A stretch of 64,000 nucleotides of DNA. Source: Streptomyces sp. NBC_00490. GTDB taxonomy: Bacteria; Actinomycetota; Actinomycetes; Streptomycetales; Streptomycetaceae. The stretch is taken from positions 5,146,001-5,210,000 of the forward strand of contig NZ_CP107869.1 in NCBI RefSeq assembly GCF_036013645.1, written 5' to 3'. The notes below the pieces were generated by a model. It was not told where the DNA came from, searched no databases, and worked only from the letters and a program-made list of their open reading frames with translations. The translations under genes and the position numbers were made by a program. Below, in pieces: positions 1-9,212 of the stretch. The first letter of the stretch is position 1. The number at the start of each line of letters is the position of its first letter.

Positions 1-544
1 CGGTGAGGACCTGGCCCTCGGGGCCCAGGCGCACCACGCCGGTGCGGAGCACCTCGGCCCGCCGCAGCGCCCGCGGCAGCTTCCCGTCGGCCCACAGTGC
101 CGCGGCGGTCACCCCGCCGTCCGGTCCCACGGCCCCGACGTATCCCGCACCGGAGGCGAAGCGCTGGGCGGCCCGCTGGAGGATCGTGTCGCGGTACGTC
201 TCCGCCACGCCGATGACCTGGCGCGGCACCCCCTGTCCGTGGTCGACGGGGACCAGGAAGTACGGGACGCCGAGTCCGTCCAGCAGGGTGCAGACCCGTT
301 CGAGGTCGGCCTCGACGGCGTCCGCGGCGGTGTATCCGGCGACGGTACGGCCGTACAGCCGCGTCGGTCCGAAGGTGACCCGGCGCAGCCCCGGGACGGC
401 GGCCCGCAGGCGCCGGCGGGCCCGGGCCGTGCGCAGCGCCCAGAGCCGGGCCGCGAGCCAGAGCCTCAGGCGTACGAGAAAGTCCCGGACCGTTCGGATG
501 CCCCCCGGCATTCCGAAGCGGTCACGGATGTCCATGCCCCCCAT
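1..544 (-). CDS. Stealth-like sugar phosphotransferase paralogue, N-terminal part (cut by window edge)
   Basis: Reverse-strand reading from ATG 544 (or in-frame ATG 535) stays open to base 1, so only about 181 N-terminal residues are seen. The visible part has a basic N-terminus rich in Arg and Leu, then GPTRLYGRTV and LDGLGVPYFLVP. These parallel the N-terminus of the next gene upstream (GQQLYGRVV, LEQEGIPYFLVP), so the two look like a tandem duplication. The diagnostic Stealth CR1-CR4 blocks would lie beyond the window and cannot be checked. It lies 21 bp downstream of its neighbour, in the same orientation, and a purine-rich AAGGAC precedes ATG 544, so an operon is likely. Family assignment rests on similarity to the neighbour. 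Confidence 0.7.
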   Translation of the reverse strand, partial: MGGMDIRDRFGMPGGIRTVRDFLVRLRLWLAARLWALRTARARRRLRAAVPGLRRVTFGPTRLYGRTVAGYTAADAVEADLERVCTLLDGLGVPYFLVPVDHGQGVPRQVIGVAETYRDTILQRAAQRFASGAGYVGAVGPDGGVTAAALWADGKLPRALRRAEVLRTGVVRLGPEGQVLT

Positions 545-565
545 GTCCTTGTCCCCCCGGCCCCG

Positions 566-2263
566 TCAGCTCTGCTTCTCGTACGGGCTCGCGAAGGGGA
601 AGTAGTCCTCCAGGAACTCGTGCATCCGGACGCTCACCTGCTCCCGTTCCTCGGGCGGTACGTCGACGTCGTTGAGGCAGAAGAAGTCGAAGCGGCGGTT
701 GCGGCGCAGGTCGTCCAGGCGTCGGTCGGCGTCCGGGCGGCTGATGTTGACGTACCGGAAGCTGTACTTGCCGGGCAGGCCGTGGCCGGTCATCAGGGCG
801 TACTGGTAGAGCAGCGGAGCCGTCACCGCGATGTCCTGCGGCGAGCGGAAGCGGGAGGCCGTGGTGCGGCGGATGTCCTCCGGGAAGAGCTCTTCGAGCA
901 CCTGGTGGGTCCGGCGCTGCTGGGGCAGCGGGGTGTGCATGAAGTTGTTCGTCGTCATCCGCCCGAACCGCTCAAGCAGGAGCCGGCGGACGTTCTTGCT
1001 GGCGGAGTTGGTGGCCGTCTCCTCGGCGTGCGGCTTGCCGACTCCGATCTTGAGCGGGGACACCGGGATCTTCATCAGGCCGCTGCCGTGGAAGAAGTGC
1101 TCCGGGGTGACCCGGCGGCCGACGAACACGTCGTCGTTGAAGTAGAGGTAGTGGTCCGACAGGCCCGGGATGTGGTGCAGCCGGGTCTCGATCGCGTGCG
1201 AGTTGAAGACCGGCAGGACACCCTCGGGGAAGATGTCGCGGTGGTCGACGACCGTGAGCCCGGGAGCGGTGTCGTCGAGCCAGTGCGGCTTCTGGCCGTC
1301 GGTCACGATGTAGATGTGCCGGACGAAGTCGGCGTACATCGCGAGCGAGCGCAGCGAGTACTTCAGCTCGTCGTGGCTGGTGTAGCGGGAGGCGTTGGTC
1401 TCCTTGTCCAGGATCTCGGCGGTGCCGCGGTCCTGGTGGCGGGCCCGCTTGGCCCGCATCTCGGGCTCCTCGCCGTCGACCCAGGTGTAGACGACGTCGA
1501 CGGGGAAGGTCACGTCGTCGACGGTCGGCAGGGTGAGCGGGACGAAGCTCGGCAGCTCGCGGTCGCCGACCCGGACGGTGGCGGGCCGCTGCTCGGAGGC
1601 CGGGAGGACGTCGGTGATGCCGTTGTTGCGGGGGGCGACGAGGGAGTCGGCGAAGATGTCCTCGGACGCCTGCGGCTGCACCTTGGCCAGGCGCCGGGGG
1701 CCGTCGGCGGAGGCGAGGAGTTCCGCGCCGTCCTCCCAGAACTCGATGTCGCAGGCGAGTTCGGGCCCGGCGAGCAGCTGGCCCGCGGGGCCGAGGTGGT
1801 TCTCCCCGACCCGCAGGATGGGGGCGGTGCGCAGCCCGGCCGGCAGCGCGCCGTCCATGAACAGCGCGGGGTGCTTGAGCTTCCCGCCGGGCATGGGGCG
1901 CCCGATGAAGACCGCCTTGCCCTCGTTCTGCGCCTCCAGGGCGGTGAGCAGACGCTCCCGGTCGACGACGTTCACGCCGACCGTGTAGCGGGTGCGGGCG
2001 GCCGGCACCAGGAAGTACGGGATGCCTTCCTGCTCCAGCGCGGCGACGACCAGGCCGAGGTTGGCGGCGGCCGCCTCGGCGGCGCTGAACTTCGTCACGA
2101 CCCGGCCGTAGAGCTGCTGGCCGCGCACCGCCACCGGTCGCAGGACCGGATCCGTGACCGCGGCCCGACGGCGGCGCCGCATGGTACGCAGCTGCCACAC
2201 GCTCTCGGCGGCCTTCCGCTCGACTCGCGGGCGCATCCGCCGGGCAAAGGAACGCACGGTCAC
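566..2263 (-). CDS. Stealth family protein (capsular polysaccharide phosphotransferase)
   Basis: 565-aa protein with all four Stealth blocks in order: CR1 VDVVYTWVDGEEPEM (about residue 258), CR2 SRYTSHDELKYSLRSL followed by IYIVTDGQKPHWL, CR3 containing FMHTPLPQQRRTHQVLEELFP and a following SRFRSPQD, and CR4 FFCLNDVD near the C-terminus. Stealth proteins transfer hexose-1-phosphate units when building cell-surface phosphoglycans. The first about 250 residues form a separate N-terminal region seen in actinobacterial members. No signal peptide or membrane helix is evident, so cytoplasmic assembly of a surface polymer is the likely role. The paralogue downstream is 21 bp away. The polymer made cannot be told from sequence. 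Confidence 0.9.
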   Translation of the reverse strand: MTVRSFARRMRPRVERKAAESVWQLRTMRRRRRAAVTDPVLRPVAVRGQQLYGRVVTKFSAAEAAAANLGLVVAALEQEGIPYFLVPAARTRYTVGVNVVDRERLLTALEAQNEGKAVFIGRPMPGGKLKHPALFMDGALPAGLRTAPILRVGENHLGPAGQLLAGPELACDIEFWEDGAELLASADGPRRLAKVQPQASEDIFADSLVAPRNNGITDVLPASEQRPATVRVGDRELPSFVPLTLPTVDDVTFPVDVVYTWVDGEEPEMRAKRARHQDRGTAEILDKETNASRYTSHDELKYSLRSLAMYADFVRHIYIVTDGQKPHWLDDTAPGLTVVDHRDIFPEGVLPVFNSHAIETRLHHIPGLSDHYLYFNDDVFVGRRVTPEHFFHGSGLMKIPVSPLKIGVGKPHAEETATNSASKNVRRLLLERFGRMTTNNFMHTPLPQQRRTHQVLEELFPEDIRRTTASRFRSPQDIAVTAPLLYQYALMTGHGLPGKYSFRYVNISRPDADRRLDDLRRNRRFDFFCLNDVDVPPEEREQVSVRMHEFLEDYFPFASPYEKQS

Positions 2264-2427
2264 GTTCTGAGCTCCTCTTCCATGAACCTGTCGAACATCT
2301 CTGCGTAAGGCAGACAGACGTATGTGACGGAAGGTTGTAGAAGAGTTCTCCAGGATTTAACGGACGAAGAGGTTCCAGAACAGCTGGACCACAGCCGGGA
2401 GTGGTAATGGGCCCGGGCGCCGGGACG

Positions 2428-2634
2428 TCACCTGCCCTCGGCCAGGGTGTGCGCCACCAGCGCGTTGGCGTGGCCGTGACCGAGGCCGTGTTCGGTCTTG
2501 AGCCAGGTGACGAGCTCCATGTGCCGGGTCAGGGGAGAGGCGCGGATCAGGTCCTGCCAGTGGGCGATCGGGTGGCCGTACTTCTTCTCGATGGAGGGGA
2601 AGTAGGAGGCGGGGCCCTTCACGGGTCCGGTCAT
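2428..2634 (-). CDS. DUF4287 domain protein, small
   Basis: 68-aa protein with the DUF4287 signature: SYFPSIEKKYGHPIAHW, then HMELVTWLKTEHGLGHGHANALVAH. I chose ATG 2634 over the upstream in-frame GTG 2643 because the AGAGG ribosome site is spaced better for the ATG. The family is widespread and uncharacterised; short stand-alone members are usually cytosolic. It stands alone on the minus strand between the Stealth genes and the galactoside operon, with no visible functional link. Confidence 0.85.
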   Translation of the reverse strand: MTGPVKGPASYFPSIEKKYGHPIAHWQDLIRASPLTRHMELVTWLKTEHGLGHGHANALVAHTLAEGR

Positions 2635-2706
2635 GTGCGTCACGTCCTCTCGTAGGTGTCGCCACTATGACCGGAGCCCGCGGAGAAACTCATCGCCAGG
2701 AGAAAC

Positions 2707-4701
2707 TCATCGCTGCCCGCGCGGCTGCCTCACCACCGCCACCTCGCCCGCCGCGACGGTGACCGCGCCCGGCACCGGCTTCCCGGTGAGCAGTTCGCGG
2801 GCATCGCCGGACACGGGGATCTCCGCGCTCGCCTCGCTGTGGTTGATCAGGAAGAGGTAGTCCGCGTCCGTACCTCGCCGCAGCACCGCCTCCACCCCCT
2901 CCGGAGTACTGAGGACCGGCATCACGCCCGCCTCCGTGCGGATGCGGTCGAGGAGGGCGGCGAGCGTCGCCGGGTCCGGCTGGGTGGCCAGGTACCACGT
3001 GGTGCCCGTGCCGAAGGAGTTGCGGGTCACCGCGGGTACGTCCACCAGCGGGCCGGTCGTGTACGTCGTGATCGCCTCCGCGCCCGCCAGACGCACCCGC
3101 TCCGACCACAGCCGTGCCGTACCGCCGTCGCTCAGCTCCACCGACTCACCCGGCAGCAGCGGGAACAGCTCGTCCGTGCGCACCCCGAGCGCCTCACGGA
3201 ACGCGCCCGGGTAACCCCCGAGCCGCACATGGCAGTTGGTGTCGACCGCCCCGCTGTGGAAGCCCACGGCCAAGGTGCCGCCGCGCTCCGCGAAGCCCGT
3301 CAGATTCGCCGCGCCCTCGTCGTCGACCAGGTACAGGCTGGGCGCCAGGACCAGGCGGTACGAGGACAGGTCCGCCTCCGGGTGGACGAAGTCCACCGCG
3401 ACGCCCGCCCGCCACAACGGCTCGTACCAGGCCCGGACCAGCTCCTGGAAGCGGAGCTCCGCGCTCGGCTGCGAGGGCAGTTCCAGGGCCCAGCGGGCGT
3501 CCCAGTCCCAGACGATGGCGACCTGCGCCGGGACGGTCGAGCCGCGCACCTCCCCCAACGCCTTCAGGTCCGCGCCGAGTTGGACGACGTCGTGCCAGAT
3601 CCGGCTGTCCGTCCCCGCGTGCGGCAGCATCGCCGAGTGCCACTGCTCGGCGCCCGCCTTCGCCGCCCGCCACTGGAAGTAGGCGATGCCGTCGGCGCCG
3701 CGGGCCACATGGGCGAGCGCGTTGCGGCGCAACTCCCCGGGATTCTTGGCCCGGTTGACCGGCTGCCAGTTCACCGCGCCCGTCGAGTGCTCCATCAGCA
3801 GCCAGGGCCCGCCGGCCAGCGAACGGACCAGGTCGCCGCTGAGCGCGAGGTCGATGTGCGACTCGGGGTCGGTGGAGCGGAGGTAGTGGTCGTTGGAGAC
3901 CACGTCGAGCTTCGGGGCCCAGCGCCAGTAGTCCAGCGCGTCGAAGTTGTGCATCACCATGAAGTTGGTGGTCGCGGGGATCTCCGGCGCCGCCTCCCGC
4001 AGCACCTCGCGCTCCGCCTCGCACAGCGAGAGCAGCGCGTCGCTGCAGAAGCGGCGCCAGTCCAGCAGGTGGGCCGGGTTGGGGACGGCGCCGGTGGCGC
4101 GGGGCGGGATGATCTCGTCCCAGTCGTAGTACCACTGGCTCCAGAAGCGGGTGCCCCAGGCGTCGTTGAGCGCCTCCAGACCGCTGTACCTCTCGCGCAG
4201 CCAGCCCCGGAACGCGGCCGCGCTCTCCTCGCAGAAGCACTCCGGGTTGTGGCAGCCGTACTCGTTGTGGACGTGCCACATCACGACCGCCGGGTGGCCG
4301 GCGTACCGCTCCCCTAGCGCACGGGCCATCCGCAGCGCCGCCTCCCGGTAGGCGGGGCTCGACGGGCAGAACGTCTGGCGGCTGCCGTACGACAGTCCCC
4401 TGCCGTCCTTGTCCACAGGGAGCGCCTCGGGGTGCTTGACGAAGAACCACGCCGGCGGTGCCGCCGTCGGGGTCGCCAGGTCCGCCGCGATGCCATGGGT
4501 GTAGAGCATGTCGAGGACGCGGTCCAGCAGAGAGAAGTCGTACGCGCCCTCCCTCGGCTCCAGGAGTGCCCAGGAGAAGATCCCGACGCTGACCATGGTC
4601 ACCCCGGCCTCGGCCATGAGGCGCATGTCCTCGGCCCAGACCTCCTCCGGCCACTGCTCGGGGTTGTAGTCACCGCCGTAGGCGATGCCCTGCGGGATCA
4701 T
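2707..4701 (-). CDS. GH42 beta-galactosidase
   Basis: 664-aa cytoplasmic enzyme, usual length for GH42. It opens IPQGIAYGGDYNPEQWPEEVW, the family N-terminus. The acid/base glutamate is in WHVHNEYGC (E147) and the nucleophile in LLMEHSTGAVNW (E304). A Cys cluster typical of metal-binding GH42 enzymes follows the acid/base (C150, C156, C158). Beta-galactosidase trimerisation and C-terminal domains follow. Start ATG 4701 overlaps the TGA of the upstream alpha-galactosidase as ATGA, so translation is coupled; an alternative 14-residue extension has no support. It is the last gene of the galactoside operon and would cleave beta-galactosides brought in by the ABC transporter. Confidence 0.93.
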   Translation of the reverse strand: MIPQGIAYGGDYNPEQWPEEVWAEDMRLMAEAGVTMVSVGIFSWALLEPREGAYDFSLLDRVLDMLYTHGIAADLATPTAAPPAWFFVKHPEALPVDKDGRGLSYGSRQTFCPSSPAYREAALRMARALGERYAGHPAVVMWHVHNEYGCHNPECFCEESAAAFRGWLRERYSGLEALNDAWGTRFWSQWYYDWDEIIPPRATGAVPNPAHLLDWRRFCSDALLSLCEAEREVLREAAPEIPATTNFMVMHNFDALDYWRWAPKLDVVSNDHYLRSTDPESHIDLALSGDLVRSLAGGPWLLMEHSTGAVNWQPVNRAKNPGELRRNALAHVARGADGIAYFQWRAAKAGAEQWHSAMLPHAGTDSRIWHDVVQLGADLKALGEVRGSTVPAQVAIVWDWDARWALELPSQPSAELRFQELVRAWYEPLWRAGVAVDFVHPEADLSSYRLVLAPSLYLVDDEGAANLTGFAERGGTLAVGFHSGAVDTNCHVRLGGYPGAFREALGVRTDELFPLLPGESVELSDGGTARLWSERVRLAGAEAITTYTTGPLVDVPAVTRNSFGTGTTWYLATQPDPATLAALLDRIRTEAGVMPVLSTPEGVEAVLRRGTDADYLFLINHSEASAEIPVSGDARELLTGKPVPGAVTVAAGEVAVVRQPRGQR

Positions 4702-6008
4702 CGGGCGCCGCCCAGGAGCCGGCGGGTCGTCTCCACACCCCACGGGTCCAGGGACAGCAGCCGGTCGCTCGACGCCATCAGACCGCCGGTCGCCTCCACA
4801 TGGGCCGCCCAGCGTTCACGGGTCTCCACGGCCGGGCGGGCCATCAGACAGTCGGGGTCGTTGACCCAGAACCGGCCGTGCTGCCACTGGCGGGCGGCAC
4901 CCGTGAACTCCGCCGGGTCCTGGCCGGGCTGGCTGTAGTCGTCGGCCTCGGGGCGGCGGTGCGGGGCCGTGTCGGGGCTGACGCGCATGGCGTCGAAGAG
5001 GCCGAGGGAGGGCAGGATCGGGGCCCCGCAGCCCAGGAGGTAGGCGTCCTCGCCGATCGCCTCGCGGATCAGCTCGATGCCCTGGCGGTACGCCGTGAGG
5101 GGGTCCGCGTCGGAATGCCGTACGCCCTCCAGCGCGCCCGCGTACAGGAAGTCGACCTTGAAGTAGTCGTAGCCCTCGGCGCGCAGCGTCCGGAAGACGT
5201 CCGTCAGGTACGCGGCCGCCTCCGGGTGGGTCGTGTCCAGGACGCTCAGGTCGTGGCCCCAGTTGCGGCCTGCGTGCAGGAAGCCGCCGTCGAGTGCCTT
5301 GACCAGCCAGTCGGGGTGTTCGGCGGCCAGGTCGCTCGCCGGGTCGACGAGGAAGGGGGCCGTCCAGATGCCGGCTCGCCTGCCCCGCGCCCGGATCGCG
5401 TCCGCGATGCCTCGGCGGGAGTTGAAGCGGCCGGAGAGGGTGAGCCAGTCGCCGAGGGCCTTCTGGTAGCCGTCGTCGATCTGGACCACGTCGACGGGCA
5501 GGTCGAGGGTGTCCATCGCGCGGAGGTTCTCGTGGATGTCGTCCTCGGTGACCTGCGTGAAGTACTCGTACCAGGAGCACCAGACGGTGGGCGCCGGGCG
5601 CGGGGGCGCGACCTCGAGAGAGGCGGCCCAACTCCCCAGCACCTCCTGGATGTCCGTGCCCGTCCACTCCTTCACCGGGCCGTCGGCACTGATCTCCGCC
5701 AGGTCGCCGGTGACGGCCAGCCGGATCGACGGGACCTCGCGGACCGGGTCCACGGCGGCCCAGAGGCGGACCGCGGAGCCGTCGCCCGGGTCCAGGGCCA
5801 GCAGCCCCTCGCCCTGGAAGGTGCCGTGGGGAACCGTGACGCCGGGCCGGTAGCAGACCGTCGCCCAGTTGTCGTTCGTCGGGCGGTACGGCTGGTCACC
5901 GAGGGCGTAGGCGCCACTGGGGCTCCAGGACTGCCAGCCCTCCTCGTGGACACGGGCCGTGCGCGCGTCCACGGGCACGGAGGCGACCGGGGTGAAGGAG
6001 TGGGACAC
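4698..6008 (-). CDS. GH36-type alpha-galactosidase
   Basis: 436-aa protein with the clan GH-D core: WCSWYEYFTQVTEDDI, VDVVQIDDGYQ, then YFKVDFLYAGA, whose Asp is the expected nucleophile, and AMRVSPDTAP, whose Asp is the expected acid/base. It is shorter than classical GH36 enzymes of about 700 aa and lacks most of the large N-terminal beta-sandwich, like compact actinobacterial members. It starts at GTG 6008 behind an AAAGAGA ribosome site, 38 bp after the permease gene, and overlaps the GH42 gene by four bases. Pairing with a beta-galactosidase suggests a mixed galactoside as the natural substrate. No secretion signal is seen. Confidence 0.9.
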   Translation of the reverse strand: MSHSFTPVASVPVDARTARVHEEGWQSWSPSGAYALGDQPYRPTNDNWATVCYRPGVTVPHGTFQGEGLLALDPGDGSAVRLWAAVDPVREVPSIRLAVTGDLAEISADGPVKEWTGTDIQEVLGSWAASLEVAPPRPAPTVWCSWYEYFTQVTEDDIHENLRAMDTLDLPVDVVQIDDGYQKALGDWLTLSGRFNSRRGIADAIRARGRRAGIWTAPFLVDPASDLAAEHPDWLVKALDGGFLHAGRNWGHDLSVLDTTHPEAAAYLTDVFRTLRAEGYDYFKVDFLYAGALEGVRHSDADPLTAYRQGIELIREAIGEDAYLLGCGAPILPSLGLFDAMRVSPDTAPHRRPEADDYSQPGQDPAEFTGAARQWQHGRFWVNDPDCLMARPAVETRERWAAHVEATGGLMASSDRLLSLDPWGVETTRRLLGGAR

Positions 6009-6046
6009 GGTGGTTCTCTTTCAAGAAGGGGCCGCGGTGGAAGAAC

Positions 6047-6931
6047 TCAGCCCTTGTTGGCGCCGAGCGTCAGACCGCTGACGAACTGACGCTGGAGCAC
6101 GAAGTACACGATGAGCGTGGGGATCGCGGTGAGCAGGGCGCCCGCGGCGACCAGGTTCGGGTCCGTGAAGTACGTACCGGAGAGGTTGTTGAGCGCCGAG
6201 GTGATCGGCATGTTCTCGCCGGTGGAGATGAGGACCAGGGCCCAGAAGAAGTCGTTGTAGATCCAGATGGACAGCAGCGTGCCCAGCGCGGCCATCGCGG
6301 GCTTGCACAGCGGGAGCACGATCTGCCAGTACATGCGCCACACGGAGGCGCCGTCGACGAGGGCGGCCTCGGTGAGCTCGTGCGGGAGCGAGCGCATGTA
6401 GTTGCTCAGTACGAAAGCGCAGAAGCCGGACTGGAACGCCACGTGGATGAGGACCAGGCCGAGCGCGGAGTCGTAGAGCTTGCCGGACATGGTGATGCCG
6501 GGCAGGTCCACCAGGAGGTACAGGCGGTACAGCGGGGTGATGATGACCTGCTGCGGGAGCAGGTTGCCGGCGGTGAAGACCAGCAGCAGGGCGAGGTTGA
6601 GACGGAAGTCGAAGCGGCTGACGTAGAAGGCCACCATCGAGGACAGGAACAGCGTCACCAGCACCGCCGGGACGGCGATGATCATCGTGTTGACGAAGTA
6701 GTGCGTCATGTCCGACTGCTCGAAGGCGTTGGTGAAGTTGTCCAGGCTCAGGGAGTCCGGCCAGGACACATAGCCCTTCTCGCTGGTCTCCGCGTACGGG
6801 CGCAGGGCCGCGTAGACCGCCCAGAGCAGGGGGGCGAGCCAGGCCAGGGCCATGGTCGCCAGGACGACATGCAGCAGGACCCGGGCGGGGCGCACCGGTG
6901 TCCTCGGCTTCTTCAGAGCGAGGGTGCTCAT
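6047..6931 (-). CDS. Carbohydrate ABC transporter permease (MalG type)
   Basis: 294-aa inner-membrane protein with six predicted hydrophobic segments. The EAA loop that docks the ATPase reads ELTEAALVDGASVWRMYWQI, and the C-terminus VSGLTLGANKG is typical of MalG-like subunits. It overlaps the MalF-type partner by four bases (ATGA). It forms the second half of the sugar channel. No ATP-binding subunit is encoded in this operon, so it most likely uses a shared ATPase of the MsiK type encoded elsewhere (inference). Confidence 0.92.
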   Translation of the reverse strand: MSTLALKKPRTPVRPARVLLHVVLATMALAWLAPLLWAVYAALRPYAETSEKGYVSWPDSLSLDNFTNAFEQSDMTHYFVNTMIIAVPAVLVTLFLSSMVAFYVSRFDFRLNLALLLVFTAGNLLPQQVIITPLYRLYLLVDLPGITMSGKLYDSALGLVLIHVAFQSGFCAFVLSNYMRSLPHELTEAALVDGASVWRMYWQIVLPLCKPAMAALGTLLSIWIYNDFFWALVLISTGENMPITSALNNLSGTYFTDPNLVAAGALLTAIPTLIVYFVLQRQFVSGLTLGANKG

Positions 6932-7908
6932 GCGCGCCGCTCCTTCCGGAAGGTGGACACCAGGTACGGGATGATCACGACGAGCGATATCAGCAGGAGG
7001 ACGACGGCGATCGCCGATCCGTACCCGATCCGGCTGGACTCACCGATGATGTTGTTGGTCACGAGGATCGACAGCAGCTCGGTGCCCTCAGCGCCCTTGT
7101 TGAAGACGAAGACCAGGTCGAAGGCGCGCAGCGCCTCGATGATCGTGACGACCAGGACGACCGTGTTGGTGGGCCGCAGCACCGGGAAGATGACGTTCTT
7201 GAACGTCTGCCACTCGCTCGCCCCGTCCAGCGCGGACGCCTCCCGCAGCGACGGGTCGACGCCCTTCAGACCGGCCAGGTAGAGGATCATCATGTAACCG
7301 GTGTGGCGCCAGCTCGCGGCGATGAGGATCGCCCAGAGGTTGAGGTTCGGGTCGCCGATCCAGTCGATGTAGTGGCCGGGCTTGTTGGCCCCGATGACGC
7401 TGTTGATCAGGCCCGTGTCGGGGTTGTAGACGAGCTGCCAGACGAACCCGATGACGGCCATGGACAGCACGACCGGCAGGAAGAACGCCGTCTGGTAGAC
7501 CCGGCTGAACTTGATCTTCTTGTCCAGCTGCACGGCCAGGAACAGCCCCAGCGGGGTCGGGATGCAGATGAGCACCACGAACCAGATGACGTTGTGCTCG
7601 ACGGCGGGCCAGAACTGCGGGTTGTTGGTGAACAGTTCCTTGAAGTTCTCGAGCCCGACCCACTGGATGGAGTCGAAGCCGATGCCGTTCCAGGAGGTGA
7701 AGGCGAGGAGGATCGACGCGAGCGCGGTGACCCAGACCAGGGCCACGTGCAGGATCGTCGGCAGGCCGGCCATGAAGCCGAGCGTGAGCCGGTCGCGGCG
7801 GGTGAGCAGGCGCTTGTGTCCCTGCGGGATCCGCTTCGTGACCGGGGCGGTGCCCGGAGGCGGCTCGGGGGCCGCCTCCGGGGACTTCGTGGGGGTGTCG
7901 GTGGTCAT
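6928..7908 (-). CDS. Carbohydrate ABC transporter permease (MalF type)
   Basis: 326-aa membrane protein. The start is ATG 7908 (MTTDTPTKSPEA), five bases after the stop of the solute-binding protein gene. The open frame runs much further upstream, but that extension crosses the binding-protein gene out of frame and is not coding. A Pro-rich cytoplasmic tail of about 45 residues precedes six hydrophobic helices. The EAA loop is LREASALDGASEWQTFKNVI. It pairs with the MalG-type permease to form the transmembrane channel. Confidence 0.92.
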   Translation of the reverse strand: MTTDTPTKSPEAAPEPPPGTAPVTKRIPQGHKRLLTRRDRLTLGFMAGLPTILHVALVWVTALASILLAFTSWNGIGFDSIQWVGLENFKELFTNNPQFWPAVEHNVIWFVVLICIPTPLGLFLAVQLDKKIKFSRVYQTAFFLPVVLSMAVIGFVWQLVYNPDTGLINSVIGANKPGHYIDWIGDPNLNLWAILIAASWRHTGYMMILYLAGLKGVDPSLREASALDGASEWQTFKNVIFPVLRPTNTVVLVVTIIEALRAFDLVFVFNKGAEGTELLSILVTNNIIGESSRIGYGSAIAVVLLLISLVVIIPYLVSTFRKERRA

Positions 7909-7913
7909 CGTCG

Positions 7914-9212
7914 TCAGTTGGACGCGAAGATCGTCTTCTTCTGGCGCTCGATCGAGCTGAGCAGGCTGTCGATGCCCTTGGGATCGCGGACGAACTTCTG
8001 CAGCGCGGGCTGCATGACCGTCGAGGTGAAGTCGGGGCGGCTGTCGCGGTCCATGAACTGGGTGAGGCTCTTGGCGCCCGAGATCATCTCGTACGCCTTC
8101 TTCTGGAGGGCGGTGTACGCGTCGGTGGAGGCCTTCGTGGAGGCGGCGACGACGCTCGGGTCGGACTTGAGGTAGATCTCCTCGGCGGCCGGGGTGCCCA
8201 GGTACTCCAGCAGCTTGACCGCACCGGCCTTGTTCTTCGGGCTCTTGCTCATCATGAAGCCGTCGGTCGGGGCCTCGACGGTGTCCTGGCCGTACGCCGG
8301 GTCGATCTCCGGGAAGGCGAAGAAGTCGAGGTCGTCCAGGGCGGCCTTGTCGGTGAACTGCTGCGCCACGAAGGTGCCGAGGAGGTACATGCCGGCCTTC
8401 TTCGAGGCCAGGGTCTGGGCCGCGTCCTGCCAGGTGCGACCGGTGGCGCCCTCCTGGTGGTACGGGAGGATCTCGGTCCACAGGTCGAAGACCTTGCGCA
8501 CCTTGGCGTCGGTCCAGGCGGCCTTTCCGGCCATCAGGTCGACGTGGAAGTCGTAGCCGTTCTGGCGGAAATTGATCTGGTCGAAGGTGCCGAGCGCGGG
8601 CCAGGCGTCCTTGTCGCCGAAGGCGATCGGGACCAGCTTGTCCTTCTCCATCTGCTTGCACAGGGCGACCAGCTGGTCCCAGGTGGTGGGGACCTCGTAG
8701 CCGTACTGCTTGAAGACGCTCTTGCGGTAGAAGAGCGCCCACGGGTACGAGTACAGCGGCACGAAGTAGTACTTGCCGTCCTCGCCCTTGCTGAGCTTCT
8801 TCATCGCCTCGGGGAAGTTGCCCCCGATGGTCTGCCACACGTCGTCGATCGGGGTGGCGAGGCCCTTGGCCGCGAAGAACTGCATGCGATACCCCGCGAA
8901 CCAGGTGAACACGTCGTCCGGGGTGCCCTGGAGGTAGGCGTTGATCTGCTCCTGGAAGGTGTTGGAGTCCTTGGTGTTCACGTCGACCGTGATCCCGGAG
9001 TCCTTCTTGAAGCCCGCGTAGATGTCCGCGAAGGCCTTCTTCGGGACCGGGTCGGACGCCTTGGAGCCGAGGGTGACCGTCTTCGGGTCGGACGAGGCAC
9101 CGCTGCCGCCGCAGGCGCTCAGCAGGGGGATGCCGGCGCCGAGCACGGCGGCGCCGCCTATGCCGCGCAGGACGGAGCGGCGGCTCGCGGAGGGGAGGGA
9201 GAAGTCGGGCAT
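7914..9212 (-). CDS. Sugar ABC transporter solute-binding lipoprotein
   Basis: 432-aa family 1 extracellular solute-binding protein. The N-terminus combines a twin-arginine-like motif (SRRSVLRG) with a lipobox LLSAC, so it is probably exported by Tat and lipid-anchored at Cys. Start ATG 9212 is chosen because AGGAG lies four bases upstream and places the signal peptide at the N-terminus; the longer in-frame reading adds 40 residues without a signal. It is the first gene of the operon. With two galactosidases downstream, the ligand is probably an oligosaccharide containing galactose. Two palindromes upstream are candidate operators. Confidence 0.92.
   Translation of the reverse strand: MPDFSLPSASRRSVLRGIGGAAVLGAGIPLLSACGGSGASSDPKTVTLGSKASDPVPKKAFADIYAGFKKDSGITVDVNTKDSNTFQEQINAYLQGTPDDVFTWFAGYRMQFFAAKGLATPIDDVWQTIGGNFPEAMKKLSKGEDGKYYFVPLYSYPWALFYRKSVFKQYGYEVPTTWDQLVALCKQMEKDKLVPIAFGDKDAWPALGTFDQINFRQNGYDFHVDLMAGKAAWTDAKVRKVFDLWTEILPYHQEGATGRTWQDAAQTLASKKAGMYLLGTFVAQQFTDKAALDDLDFFAFPEIDPAYGQDTVEAPTDGFMMSKSPKNKAGAVKLLEYLGTPAAEEIYLKSDPSVVAASTKASTDAYTALQKKAYEMISGAKSLTQFMDRDSRPDFTSTVMQPALQKFVRDPKGIDSLLSSIERQKKTIFASN

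Noticed and set aside
239..2308. Long plus-strand ORF opposite the Stealth gene
   Set aside because: Antisense shadow of the 566-2263 gene: Val/Arg/Gly/Asp-biased translation with no motif, while the minus strand shows all four Stealth blocks.
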